Source of the DNA: Rubrobacteraceae bacterium
GTDB lineage: Bacteria; Actinomycetota; Rubrobacteria; Rubrobacterales; Rubrobacteraceae
Direction: 5' to 3'
Length of the DNA: 21,171 nt
NCBI GenBank assembly: GCA_030447045.1
Contig: JAUJMB010000012.1
Span: 1 to 21,171, forward strand
The translations under genes and the position numbers were made by a program. Shown in pieces: positions 13,928 through 20,950 of this stretch. Under the pieces are notes generated by a model, which was not told where the DNA came from, did not search any database, and was given only the letters and a program-made list of their open reading frames with translations. The stretch's first letter is position 1; each line of letters opens with the position of its first letter.

Positions 13928-14878
13928 CTACGGGGTGGTGGGCCGGGTTTCACGGAGCATGCGGCCGAGCATCTCCACCCCGCCCTTGTCGAGCGTGCGG
14001 TCTTCTTCGATGATCTCGAGGTCGTCCGGCACGCCGAGCTCCTTTAGCCTGCGCGCCGTGATGCTGGCGCAGACCACCGCCCCGACGCCCTTGAGTACGC
14101 CCAGGGCCTCCTCCGGGTGGTCGTCCACGTTGGCCTGGACAAAGTCGAGCTGGTCGAGGCCCGCGCCCTCGAGCGAGCGGGAGAGGTTCTCCATGCACGT
14201 CCGGCCCCACCCCACGACGCCGACGGTAGTCCCTGCCGGCAAATCGGTCAGCCGGCGCAGGCTCTCCAGGTTCGCCTCGGCCAGAAGCGCCACGGTCTCC
14301 ACCCCCAGGGGCTCCATCAGCTCCTGCACCTCGTGGACGTGGAAGAAGGTGGTCACGGCCAGCGCCCACGGCGGCTCCCCGTCCTCGGAGAGTCGGCCGG
14401 GCAGATCCTCCAGGAGCACCCGCTCGACGTCCACGGGGAGCTGCCCCTCGAGCTCGTCGGAGAACTGGTCGAGCTCCTCGCGCGTGCACTCGACGAACAG
14501 GATCTTCGTCTTCTCCCGCGGCCCCGCGCCGGCCCTGGCCAAAAGCGCGTAGGCGAGGTCCTCGACCGGGAGCCCCTGGGCCGCCGCGAGGTCCATCACC
14601 CGGTCGAGAAGGTCGTCCTTCATCTCCACCGCGTCCACCGGCGGCTCGAGCACGTACATCCCGCTGCCGCGCCGGCTCTCCACGAACCCCTCGCGCTCCA
14701 AGTCCGAGAACACCCGCGCCACGGTGTTGCGGTTGATCCGCAGAAACCCCGCCATCGCCCGGATGCTCGGCAGACGGCTCCCCACCTCGAAGCTGCCCGT
14801 CATGATGAGGTGCTTTATCTGCTGCTCCAACTGCAGGTGCACCGGCACGCGGCTCTTCGAATTAATCTGCAAATCCAT
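13928..14878 (-). CDS. GntR family transcriptional regulator with large C-terminal sensor-like domain
   Basis: The N-terminal 70 residues are a GntR winged helix: PVHLQLEQQIKHLIMTGSFEVGSRLPSIRAM, then INRNTVARVFSDLEREGFVESRRGSGMYV. After a linker (about 75-125) comes a domain of about 190 residues with alternating alpha/beta character (KILFVECT, WALAVTTFFHVHEV, GTTVGVVGWGRTC, LDFVQANVDD, AVVCASITARRLKELGV). It looks like a periplasmic-binding-protein-type or response-regulator-like effector fold rather than the FCD, UTRA or aminotransferase domains of the main GntR classes. ATG 14878 is preceded by AGGA. It is transcribed divergently from the GNAT-like gene from a shared AT-rich region with repeats, a layout that suggests autoregulation. 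Effector unknown. Confidence 0.8.
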   Translation of the reverse strand: MDLQINSKSRVPVHLQLEQQIKHLIMTGSFEVGSRLPSIRAMAGFLRINRNTVARVFSDLEREGFVESRRGSGMYVLEPPVDAVEMKDDLLDRVMDLAAAQGLPVEDLAYALLARAGAGPREKTKILFVECTREELDQFSDELEGQLPVDVERVLLEDLPGRLSEDGEPPWALAVTTFFHVHEVQELMEPLGVETVALLAEANLESLRRLTDLPAGTTVGVVGWGRTCMENLSRSLEGAGLDQLDFVQANVDDHPEEALGVLKGVGAVVCASITARRLKELGVPDDLEIIEEDRTLDKGGVEMLGRMLRETRPTTP

Positions 14879-14880
14879 AG

Positions 14881-14925
14881 ATTATCCTATTGTCCTATGT
14901 CAGTATGTCACTTATAATTGTCCTA
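14881..14925. repeat. direct repeats in gntR/GNAT divergent promoter, candidate operator
   Basis: Three copies of a 9-mer lie in one orientation: ATTATCCTA (14881-14889), ATTGTCCTA (14889-14897) and ATTGTCCTA (14917-14925). Between them TATGTCA is repeated in tandem (14896-14902 and 14904-14910). TATAATTG (14913-14920) is mirrored by CAATTATA (14937-14944). These are the obvious candidate binding sites for the adjacent GntR protein. Confidence 0.5.
14890..14918 (+). promoter_or_regulatory. promoter toward the GNAT-like gene
   Basis: TTGTCC (14890-14895), a 17-bp spacer and a perfect TATAAT (14913-14918). Expected start of transcription is near 14925. This leaves a leader of about 47 bases with GGAGG before ATG 14972, and argues against ATG 14933 as the translation start. 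Confidence 0.65.
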
Positions 14926-14939
14926 GTCGGATATGGCAA
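14911..14939 (-). promoter_or_regulatory. promoter toward gntR, -10 overlapping the opposite one
   Basis: On the minus strand TTGCCA (14939-14934), a 17-bp spacer and TATAAG (14916-14911) give a -35/-10 pair. Transcription would start near 14904, about 26 bases before the gntR ATG. The -10 boxes of the two divergent promoters share four base pairs, so polymerase cannot occupy both at once. Confidence 0.55.
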
Positions 14940-14971
14940 TTATACAGGACCGACGGAGTGTGGAGGCGAAG

Positions 14972-15571
14972 ATGGGTACTTGGGCGGAGATCGAGGTGTG
15001 GCGGCGGCGGCGCGAGGAGTTGATCCGGGAGGCGCAGGAGAGGGCCCTGGCGCGCGAGGCGCGCAAGGTCAGGGAGGCTTTCGCGGCCGCCGAGGAGCGT
15101 CCGGCCGGGGTGCCCTTGGGGATGGAGGTTCGGTGGGGCCTCGCTGAGGACGAGCCGGCCGTCGCGGATCTCTTGCAGCTCAACGGGATGCCGCGCTGGG
15201 TCGCCTTTGAGGAGCGGTTCATCGTCGCGGAGAAGAACGGGAAGCTCGTCGGCGCGGTGCGGTACGCCACGGAGTCGAAGAGGCTCACGCTCGGGCTCGT
15301 GGTGGTCGACCCCTGGGCCGGCGAGCGGCGGGTCTCGAGGGCGCTCTACGCCGGGTCGCGCGAGCTGGCGCGGGAGCTGGGCGTCAACGTGGTGGTGGCC
15401 TCCGGGGCCCGCGCGAACTACCCGCGCGCGGCGGGCTTCCGCCATTTCGGCCGTACGTGGCGCGCGGGGGTGCCGCGCCCTGGCGGGAGCTCGCCCTCCG
15501 GCGGCCGTTGGGGGTGGCTGTTCGGCCTGTGGGGGACGATGACGGCCCCGTTCCACAGGGCTTTCCACTAG
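14972..15571 (+). CDS. GNAT-like acetyltransferase-fold protein of unknown substrate
   Basis: The start chosen is ATG 14972, preceded by GGAGG at 14962-14966; the in-frame ATG 14933 lies almost at the predicted transcription start. The 199-residue product opens with a highly charged helix (WRRRREELIREAQERALAREARKVREAF, about residues 8-35; it may coil). A GNAT-like domain follows (about 50-165): RWGLAEDEPAVADLL, FIVAEKNGKLVGAVRYA, LTLGLVVVDPWAGERRVSRALYAGS and AAGFRHFGRTW. The usual acetyl-CoA loop R/Q-x-x-G-x-G/A is degenerate (GERRVSRAL), so catalysis is uncertain. A basic, Gly/Trp-rich C-terminus follows. It is divergent from gntR and so may be its target. The ~155-bp gap to azlC holds a 20-bp palindrome. 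Confidence 0.65.
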   Translation: MGTWAEIEVWRRRREELIREAQERALAREARKVREAFAAAEERPAGVPLGMEVRWGLAEDEPAVADLLQLNGMPRWVAFEERFIVAEKNGKLVGAVRYATESKRLTLGLVVVDPWAGERRVSRALYAGSRELARELGVNVVVASGARANYPRAAGFRHFGRTWRAGVPRPGGSSPSGGRWGWLFGLWGTMTAPFHRAFH

Positions 15572-15596
15572 AAGTCAGGCGGGGAGATCGTCGTGC

Positions 15597-15616
15597 CGAA
15601 GCCATCGATGGCTTCG
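15597..15616. repeat. 20-bp perfect palindrome, terminator or operator
   Basis: CGAAGCCATCGATGGCTTCG is perfectly self-complementary. As RNA it gives an 8-bp stem with a TCGA loop. It lies 26 bases after the GNAT-like gene stop and about 110 bases before azlC, with no T-tract after it. It could end the first transcript or bind a dimeric regulator of azlCD. Confidence 0.4.
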
Positions 15617-15727
15617 CCGACGCCGACCCCGAGAAGGTTAGGTACTATCCGGAGAACGAGCGGTTCCCGTCCACTTCGAGCCTACGGTCGGGCGTTATGA
15701 GGTAGTGGGCGAGTCGTAGGGGGGCTG

Positions 15728-16435
15728 TTGGGGGTTGATCCGTTGAGCAGGAGATCCGAGACAGAGGGGACCGACAAGAGGGTGCGGTACCTCGCCGGGG
15801 CCAGGGCGGCGGTGCCTTTCGCGCTGGCGACGCTCGTGCTCGGCGTCTCGTTCGGGGTGCTCGCGCGGTCGGTCGGGTGGGGGCCGGTCGCGGCCATCGG
15901 GTCGTCCGTCCTGATCTGCTCCGGCTCCGCCCAGTTCGCGGTTGCGGCGGTCCTCGGCTCGGGCGGCGGGATGCCGGCCGCGGTGATCGCGGCCGTGCTC
16001 CTGAACGCCCGCTTCGGGCCGATGGGGGTGGCGGTGGCGCCCTACCTGAAGGGCGGTCCCCTGCGGCGGGCGCTGGAGGGGCAGGCGGTGATAGACGCGT
16101 CGTGGGCCCTGGCGAGCCGGGGTGGTGGCCGGTTCGACCGCGAGTTCATGATCGGGGCCTCCGTCCCGCAGGTCCTCGCGTGGTTCGGGGGCACCGCCGT
16201 CGGCGCGCTCGGCGGGGACTTTGTCGGCGACCCGGAGAGGCTCGGGCTCGACGTTATCTTCCCGGCCTTCTTCCTCGTCCTGCTCGTGGATGAGCTCCGC
16301 AGCGGAAGGTCCGCCGTCACGGTCGCGCTGATCGCCGGGGCGCTCGCCCTACTTCTCGTCCCCTTCGCCCCGCCCGGCGTGCCGGTCATAGCCGCCTGCG
16401 TGGCGGCGCTTCTAGGCCTCAGGAGGAAATCTTGA
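15728..16435 (+). CDS. azlC: AzlC family branched-chain amino-acid exporter, large subunit
   Basis: AzlC with AzlD forms an inner-membrane exporter for branched-chain amino acids and analogues (BrnFE in Corynebacterium). The 235-residue product has the AzlC pattern: a hydrophobic start after VRYLAGARAAVPFALATLVLGVSFGVLA, the IGSSVLICSGSAQFAVAAVLGSGG segment, LLNARFGPMGVAVAPYL, DASWALASR, and C-terminal helices to residue ~230. Start TTG 15728 follows AGGGGGG. TTG 15743, with a GGGGG run 8 bases upstream, is an equally plausible start and would shorten the protein by 5 residues. Its stop TGA (16433-16435) overlaps the azlD start. Confidence 0.9.
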   Translation: MGVDPLSRRSETEGTDKRVRYLAGARAAVPFALATLVLGVSFGVLARSVGWGPVAAIGSSVLICSGSAQFAVAAVLGSGGGMPAAVIAAVLLNARFGPMGVAVAPYLKGGPLRRALEGQAVIDASWALASRGGGRFDREFMIGASVPQVLAWFGGTAVGALGGDFVGDPERLGLDVIFPAFFLVLLVDELRSGRSAVTVALIAGALALLLVPFAPPGVPVIAACVAALLGLRRKS

Positions 16436-16740
16436 CGGTGCTCTGGCTAACGATCCTCGCCGTCGCCGTGGCCAACGCGGCGATCAAGGCCTCGGGTCCG
16501 GTTCTCGTCGGAGGCAGAGAGCTCCCGCCGCGGGCGGGGGCCGTGATCTCGCTCCTCGCCCCCGCACTCCTGGCCGCCCTCGTGGTCACCGAGACGTTCG
16601 GCGAAGACGGGACGCTCGTCCTGGACGAGAAGGCCCTCGGCGTCGGGGTGGCGGCGGTCGCCCTCCTGCTGCGGGCGCCGGTGCTCGTCGCCGTCTTTCT
16701 CGCCGCCCTCACCGCCGCGCTGGCGAGGGCCTTCTTCTAG
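16432..16740 (+). CDS. azlD: AzlD family branched-chain amino-acid exporter, small subunit
   Basis: The product is 102 residues and almost wholly hydrophobic, with about four membrane helices (VLWLTILAVAVANAAIKASGP, AVISLLAPALLAALVVTE, GVGVAAVALLLRAPVLVAVFLAALTAAL). This matches the usual size and topology of AzlD/BrnE. TTG 16432 overlaps the azlC stop as TTGA and has AGGAGG (16421-16426) 5 bases upstream, so it is translationally coupled. Identification rests mainly on being the small membrane partner directly after azlC. Confidence 0.87.
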   Translation: MTVLWLTILAVAVANAAIKASGPVLVGGRELPPRAGAVISLLAPALLAALVVTETFGEDGTLVLDEKALGVGVAAVALLLRAPVLVAVFLAALTAALARAFF

Positions 16741-16775
16741 GCTATGCAGACACGCCGCGGACGGAGGGAGGCGCC

Positions 16776-17204
16776 TTGCGGGTAACGGAGCTACAGCACG
16801 ACGCGGGGTTTGCGGAGGCGTTCGGGGTGATCCGCGAGCTCCACCACGACCTCGGCGGGCGGCGCTACCGGGAGCTCATCCCCGAGATGCGCGCCACGGG
16901 CTACAGGATGTTCGCGATCCGCGAGGAGGGCAACATCGTCGCCGTCGCCGACGTGCAGAGGCTCCCCAACCTCTACTACGGCCGCCACCTCTACGTCTAC
17001 GACCTCTCCGTGACCGCGGGTGCCCGGTCGAAGGGGCACGGCGAGGGGCTGCTGCGGCACGTCGAGGGGGTGGCCCGCGGGGAGGGGTGCGGCTACGTCG
17101 CCCTGGCCTACGGCAGGGAGCGCGACGCCGCGCTCCGCTTCTACGAGGAGCGCATGGGCTACGAGCGGCCCGGCTACTCCATGCGCAAGGCGCTGACGGC
17201 GTGA
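16776..17204 (+). CDS. GNAT family N-acetyltransferase
   Basis: This 142-residue protein is a single GNAT domain. A central strand, YVYDLSVTAG, leads into the acetyl-CoA pyrophosphate loop R-S-K-G-H-G in ARSKGHGEGLLRHVE, then GCGYVALAYGRERDAALRFYEERMGYER, the typical motif B with conserved Tyr. The acceptor substrate cannot be read from sequence. TTG 16776 is used, with GGGAGG ending 4 bases upstream. It lies 35 bp after azlD and 76 bp before the Ada-AlkA gene, on the same strand. Confidence 0.88.
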   Translation: MRVTELQHDAGFAEAFGVIRELHHDLGGRRYRELIPEMRATGYRMFAIREEGNIVAVADVQRLPNLYYGRHLYVYDLSVTAGARSKGHGEGLLRHVEGVARGEGCGYVALAYGRERDAALRFYEERMGYERPGYSMRKALTA

Positions 17205-17280
17205 TCCCGAAGACCGCTGCCGAACGTGGATGTCCGATTTCCGCCAGAAACCGGGCCGTGAGGGTGGGACAATCGGGGGC

Positions 17281-18789
17281 GTGATCAGGGACTTCGAGAG
17301 CCGGTACAGGGCGGTCAGCAGCCGCGACGGGCGCTTCGACGGGTGGTTTATCGTCGCGGTGACGTCCACCGGTATCTACTGCCGCCCGAGCTGCCCGGCC
17401 GTTACGCCGAAGCGGCAGAACGTGCGCTTCTACCCGACCGCCGGGGCCGCCCAGTACGCCGGCTTCCGCGCGTGCAAGCGCTGCCTGCCCGACGCGGTTC
17501 CGGGGTCCCCCGAGTGGGACGTGCGGGCCGACGTCGCGGGCCGGGCGATGCGCCTGATAGGCGACGGCGTCGTGGACCGCGAGGGCGTCTCCGGCCTCGC
17601 CCGTAGCCTCGGCTACACCGGGCGCCACCTGCACCGCCTCCTCGTCGCCGAGCTCGGCGCGGGGCCGCTCGCCCTGGCCCGCACCCGGAGGGCGCACACG
17701 GCGAGGCTGCTGCTGGAGGCGACCGGCCTCTCCGTCACGGAGGTGGCCTTCGCCGCCGGCTTCTCCAGCATCCGGCAGTTCAACGAGACCGTGCGGTCCG
17801 TGTTTGCGGCGACGCCCGGGGAGTTGCGTAGGGCGGGGAGGCGCGGTGGGGCTCCCGAGGGCTTGGAGGGGGGTGGGATCCACCTCAGCCTCCCTTACCG
17901 CGAGCCCTTCGACGCCGCCGGCCTGCTCGGGTTCCTCGGCTCCAGGGCCGTCCCCGGCATCGAGTCCTACGAGGATGGCGTCTACCGGCGGACCCTGCGG
18001 CTGCCGCGCGGGGCCGGGACCGTGGCGCTCTCGGCGGGCGAGGGGCGCGTGCGTTGCGTCCTGCGGCTCGAAGACCTGCGGGACCTCGGCGCCGCCGTTC
18101 AGCGCTGCAGGCGGCTCCTGGACCTCGATGCGGACCCCGTGGCCGTCTCGGAGGCGCTCCTCTCGGACGCCGCGCTCGCGCCGCTCGTCGCCCGCCGGCC
18201 CGGCCTGCGCGTTCCCGGCAGCGTGGACGGGACCGAGCTCGCGGCGCGGGCCGTGCTGGGCCAGCAGGTCTCCGTCGCCGGGGCCAGGACCCTCGCCGGA
18301 AGGCTCGTAGACTCCCTCGGTGAGGCGCTGCCAGGCACCCTCGTCGAGCCGGACGGGCCGCTCACGCGCCTGTTCCCCGTTCCAGGGGCCGTGGCGGGGT
18401 TGGGGCCCGGCGAGATCGGCCTGCCGGCGGCGCGGCATGGGGCCTTGGTGGGGCTGGCGCAGGCCCTGGAGCGGGGAGAGGTCGCGCTGGATGCGGGCGC
18501 GGACCGCGATGAGGCGAGGCGCCGGCTGCTGACGCTGAAGGGGATCGGGCCCCGGACCGCCTCCTACGTCGCCATGCGCGCCCTCGGTGACCCGGACGCC
18601 TTCCCGCCAGAAGACCTCGGGATCCGGAGGGCGTCAGCCCGGCTGGGGCTCCCGGCGGGCCCGCGGGGCATCGAGGCTCTGGCCGTGCGCTGGCGTCCGT
18701 GGCGCTCGTACGCTGCGCAGCACCTCTGGGCGAGCCTCGAAGACGCGCCCACCGAAGAGATAGAACGTCGAGAGGAGACGGTCGCATGA
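17281..18789 (+). CDS. alkA: Ada/AraC/AlkA fusion: methyl-sensing regulator and 3-methyladenine DNA glycosylase
   Basis: Three parts are visible in 502 residues. First, an Ada-type methylphosphotriester domain (about 1-85) has its four zinc cysteines in YCRPSC and FRACKRC. Second, an AraC helix-turn-helix (about 90-185) ends VAFAAGFSSIRQFNETVR. Third, an AlkA glycosylase (about 205-490) has GQQVSVAGARTLAGRLV, the helix-hairpin-helix LLTLKGIGPRTASYVAMRALGDPDAFP and the catalytic Asp in PPEDLGIRR. It removes alkylated purines and probably senses methylation to activate its own operon. GTG 17281 gives VIRDFESRYRA, aligning with MHDDFERCYRA of Mycobacterium tuberculosis AlkA as I recall it. An upstream ATG (17230) adds only a low-complexity tail. 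ogt follows with a 4-bp overlap. This domain layout is known in actinobacteria. Confidence 0.95.
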   Translation: MIRDFESRYRAVSSRDGRFDGWFIVAVTSTGIYCRPSCPAVTPKRQNVRFYPTAGAAQYAGFRACKRCLPDAVPGSPEWDVRADVAGRAMRLIGDGVVDREGVSGLARSLGYTGRHLHRLLVAELGAGPLALARTRRAHTARLLLEATGLSVTEVAFAAGFSSIRQFNETVRSVFAATPGELRRAGRRGGAPEGLEGGGIHLSLPYREPFDAAGLLGFLGSRAVPGIESYEDGVYRRTLRLPRGAGTVALSAGEGRVRCVLRLEDLRDLGAAVQRCRRLLDLDADPVAVSEALLSDAALAPLVARRPGLRVPGSVDGTELAARAVLGQQVSVAGARTLAGRLVDSLGEALPGTLVEPDGPLTRLFPVPGAVAGLGPGEIGLPAARHGALVGLAQALERGEVALDAGADRDEARRRLLTLKGIGPRTASYVAMRALGDPDAFPPEDLGIRRASARLGLPAGPRGIEALAVRWRPWRSYAAQHLWASLEDAPTEEIERREETVA

Positions 18790-19301
18790 ACGTTTACGTG
18801 GACACGGTCGGGTCGCCGGCCGGGGAGCTTGCCTTCGCGGTGGACGGGGATGGGGCGCTGGTCGCGCTCCACTTCGTCGAGAGCGACGGCTACGTCGAGC
18901 TGGAAGAGGCTCTGGAGGACGAGGGCTTCGTGCCGCTGCGCGACGAAGGGCGGACCGCCGGGGCGCGGGAGGAGTTGCGCGAGTACTACGGCGGCGAGCG
19001 GCGGGAGTTCGGGCTGCCGCTCGCGCTCGTCGGCTCGGAGTGGCAGAAGGCGGTGTGGCTGGAGCTTACGCGCATTCCATACGGGGAGACGCGCTCCTAC
19101 GGGGAGATAGCGGACAGGCTCGGCAGCCCCGGAGCCGCCCGCGCCGTGGGCCGGGCCAACGCCACCAACCGGCTGCCGGTCGTCGTGCCGTGCCACAGGG
19201 TAATAGCGGCGGACGGTACCCTGGGCGGGTTCAACGGGGGCCTGCACCTCAAGGAGCGGCTGCTGGAGCACGAGCGGCGCGTGCTGGGCGCGGGCTCTTG
19301 A
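18786..19301 (+). CDS. ogt: methylated-DNA--[protein]-cysteine S-methyltransferase
   Basis: Ogt repairs O6-alkylguanine and O4-alkylthymine in one suicidal step, moving the alkyl group to its own cysteine. The 171-residue protein has the active site VVPCHRVIAADG, the DNA-binding helix PYGETRSYGEIADRLG, RAVGRANATN with the arginine finger, and LGGFNGGLHLKERLLEHE, all intact. ATG 18786 overlaps the alkA stop as ATGA, with GAGGAGA upstream. Together with the Ada sensor domain of the preceding gene it rebuilds, on two proteins, the functions of enterobacterial Ada. The same alkA-ogt pairing occurs in mycobacteria. Confidence 0.96.
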   Translation: MNVYVDTVGSPAGELAFAVDGDGALVALHFVESDGYVELEEALEDEGFVPLRDEGRTAGAREELREYYGGERREFGLPLALVGSEWQKAVWLELTRIPYGETRSYGEIADRLGSPGAARAVGRANATNRLPVVVPCHRVIAADGTLGGFNGGLHLKERLLEHERRVLGAGS

Positions 19302-19323
19302 GCGGGCCCTCGGGGCGTCCGGC

Positions 19324-20211
19324 TTGACGGCCAAGGATTTCGCGGCCCTGATCTCGCTCGGCGCGCTCTGGGGCGCGTCGTTCCTGTTCATACGGGTGGC
19401 GGTGCCCGCGCTCGGGCCCTTCGTGCTCGTGGGCCTGCGCGTCGGTTTGGCGGCGCTCGTCCTCGTGCTCGTCGCCGCCGCGACGCGGCGGGCGCTGAAG
19501 CTGCGGGGGCTGTGGGGCCCGCTGTTATTCGTGGGGTTCGCGAACACGGCGGTGCCTTTCTCCTTGATCTCGGCCTCCGAGGTGCACCTTACCGCCTCCC
19601 TGGCCGCCATCCTGAACTCGACCACGGTGCTGTTCACGGCGCTCGTGGCCGCCTTCTGGATGGGGGACCCGCTGACGCCGAAGAAGATCCTGGGCATCTT
19701 GCTCGGCATCTTCGGGGTCGCGGTGCTGGTGGGCTGGGACCCGCTGCCGCTGAGCCCCATCGTCCTGCTCTCGGTAGCTGCCGTGCTCGGGGCCTCCCTC
19801 TGCTACGGCATCGGCGGGGTCTACACCAAGCGGACCTTCGCCGGCGTCCCGCCTTTGACCCTCGCCGTGGGTCAGCAGACGGCCGCGGCGTCCATCATGA
19901 TCCCCGTCGCGCTCACGGACTTACCGGGTGAAACGCCGTCGGTTACGGTGGCGCTCTGCGTGCTCGCGCTCGCCGTCCTCTCGACCGCCGTGGCCTACCT
20001 GCTGTTCTTCTACCTCATAAGCAGCGCCGGGCCGACCGCGACCTCCACCGTCACGCTCATCGTGCCGGTCTTCGGTCTGATCTTCGGCGTCCTGTTCCTC
20101 GACGAGCCCGTCGGCTTCGGCACCATCGCGGGCCTCGCCGTGATCCTGTCGAGCGTAGTCCTTATCACCGGCACCCGGTTCGGGGAAGCCAAGAAGCCCC
20201 AGGCCGGCTGA
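19324..20211 (+). CDS. EamA/DMT superfamily transporter
   Basis: This 295-residue integral membrane protein has two EamA repeats, about ten transmembrane helices in all. It begins LISLGALWGASFLFIRVAVPALGP, the typical DMT first helix with WG.SF, and contains LTASLAAILNSTTVLFTALVAAFW in the first half. The second half has CYGIGGVYTKR and STAVAYLLFFYLISSAGPTATSTVTLIVPVFG, then GVLFLDEPVG. Members export amino acids, metabolites or drugs; substrate unknown. Start TTG 19324 has only a weak ribosome-binding site, so the start is tentative. It lies 22 bp after ogt, perhaps in the same transcript, and converges on the thioesterase with a 12-bp gap. Confidence 0.9.
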   Translation: MTAKDFAALISLGALWGASFLFIRVAVPALGPFVLVGLRVGLAALVLVLVAAATRRALKLRGLWGPLLFVGFANTAVPFSLISASEVHLTASLAAILNSTTVLFTALVAAFWMGDPLTPKKILGILLGIFGVAVLVGWDPLPLSPIVLLSVAAVLGASLCYGIGGVYTKRTFAGVPPLTLAVGQQTAAASIMIPVALTDLPGETPSVTVALCVLALAVLSTAVAYLLFFYLISSAGPTATSTVTLIVPVFGLIFGVLFLDEPVGFGTIAGLAVILSSVVLITGTRFGEAKKPQAG

Positions 20212-20223
20212 CGCGCGGTCGCG

Positions 20224-20661
20224 CTACCGCGGGTACAGGATCATCTGCGTGCAGCGGAAGAGCGCGATGGTCTTCTCCCCGCCCGTGACGGTCGCGTCCC
20301 ACACCTGCGTGTTGCGCCCGCCGTGCACGAGCCGCGCCTCGCAATCTATAGACCCCCGGCGTGCGGTGCCGAGGAAGTTGCTCTTGAGCTCTATGGTCGT
20401 GAAGCCCGAAGCCCCCTCGGGCAGGCTCACGAACGTGCCGTAGCCGCAGGAGGTGTCCGCTAGCGCCACGACCGTCGCGGCGTGCAGGTACCCGTTCGGG
20501 GCCAGGAGCTCCTCCCTCAACTCCAGCCGGCTGGAGATGCTTCCCCTCTCCGCGCCCAATATCTCCAGCCCGATCAGGCCCGGCAGCGCGCCCTCGCTGC
20601 GTTGGTTCAACTCGTCGATCACCTGCCCCGCCTCCCGCCCCCGCCCGAAACGACGCCCCAT
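20224..20661 (-). CDS. PaaI-like hotdog thioesterase
   Basis: The hotdog-fold signature is clear: LGLEIL-type start (LPGLIGLEILGAERG), LAPNGYLHAATVVALADTSCGYG with the helix carrying the probable catalytic Asp in ADT, then GFTTIELKSNFLGTARRGSIDCEARLVHGGRNTQVWDATVTG. Family members hydrolyse aromatic or medium-chain acyl-CoA. ATG 20661 gives 145 residues. GTG 20622, with GGAGG 8 bases upstream, gives 132 residues starting VIDELNQRSEGALPG, which is closer to family length and could be the true start. Tail to tail with the EamA gene; upstream lies a long non-coding stretch. Confidence 0.85.
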   Translation of the reverse strand: MGRRFGRGREAGQVIDELNQRSEGALPGLIGLEILGAERGSISSRLELREELLAPNGYLHAATVVALADTSCGYGTFVSLPEGASGFTTIELKSNFLGTARRGSIDCEARLVHGGRNTQVWDATVTGGEKTIALFRCTQMILYPR

Positions 20662-20803
20662 TCTCTCAGAGGACCTTCTCCCGCGTACCCCCGGCGGCCG
20701 GACCTCCACCGTCGCCGAACACCGGTCGCCTAAAGCCCATGCTCGGGTCCGAAGGCCGTGGCCGGATCACGCCCGCCCCTGGCCATCCGAGGACCACGTA
20801 CTC

Positions 20804-20819
20804 GAGATCGTGCGATCTC
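20804..20819. repeat. 16-bp near-palindrome in the 389-bp non-coding region
   Basis: GAGATCG (20804-20810), TG, CGATCTC (20813-20819). All seven outer pairs are perfect. It lies between the thioesterase start and the structured leader. An AT-rich patch (AGAAAAAATTCT, about 20862-20873) follows. I cannot place a convincing -35/-10 pair here; the rest of 20662-20950 shows nothing I can name. Confidence 0.3.
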
Positions 20820-20950
20820 CCGCAAACGGACCTTGAAGGGGCCACTTCTACGCACTCGGGTAGAAAAAATTCTCTAAGGTCTGTCTTTGCGCGAATGTTC
20901 CGGAAAAATGGCCGCCTGGCATACGGAAAAGCCCCCCGCCCCACGCATAT

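Noticed and set aside
15571..15727. Possible small gene between the GNAT-like gene and azlC (for example a frame reading DADPEKVRYYPENERFP)
   Set aside because: No start codon with a ribosome-binding site and no recognisable family; kept as non-coding with a palindrome.
16876..18438. Long minus-strand open frame opposite the alkA fusion
   Set aside because: Antisense shadow of a gene whose domains and active sites are intact on the plus strand.
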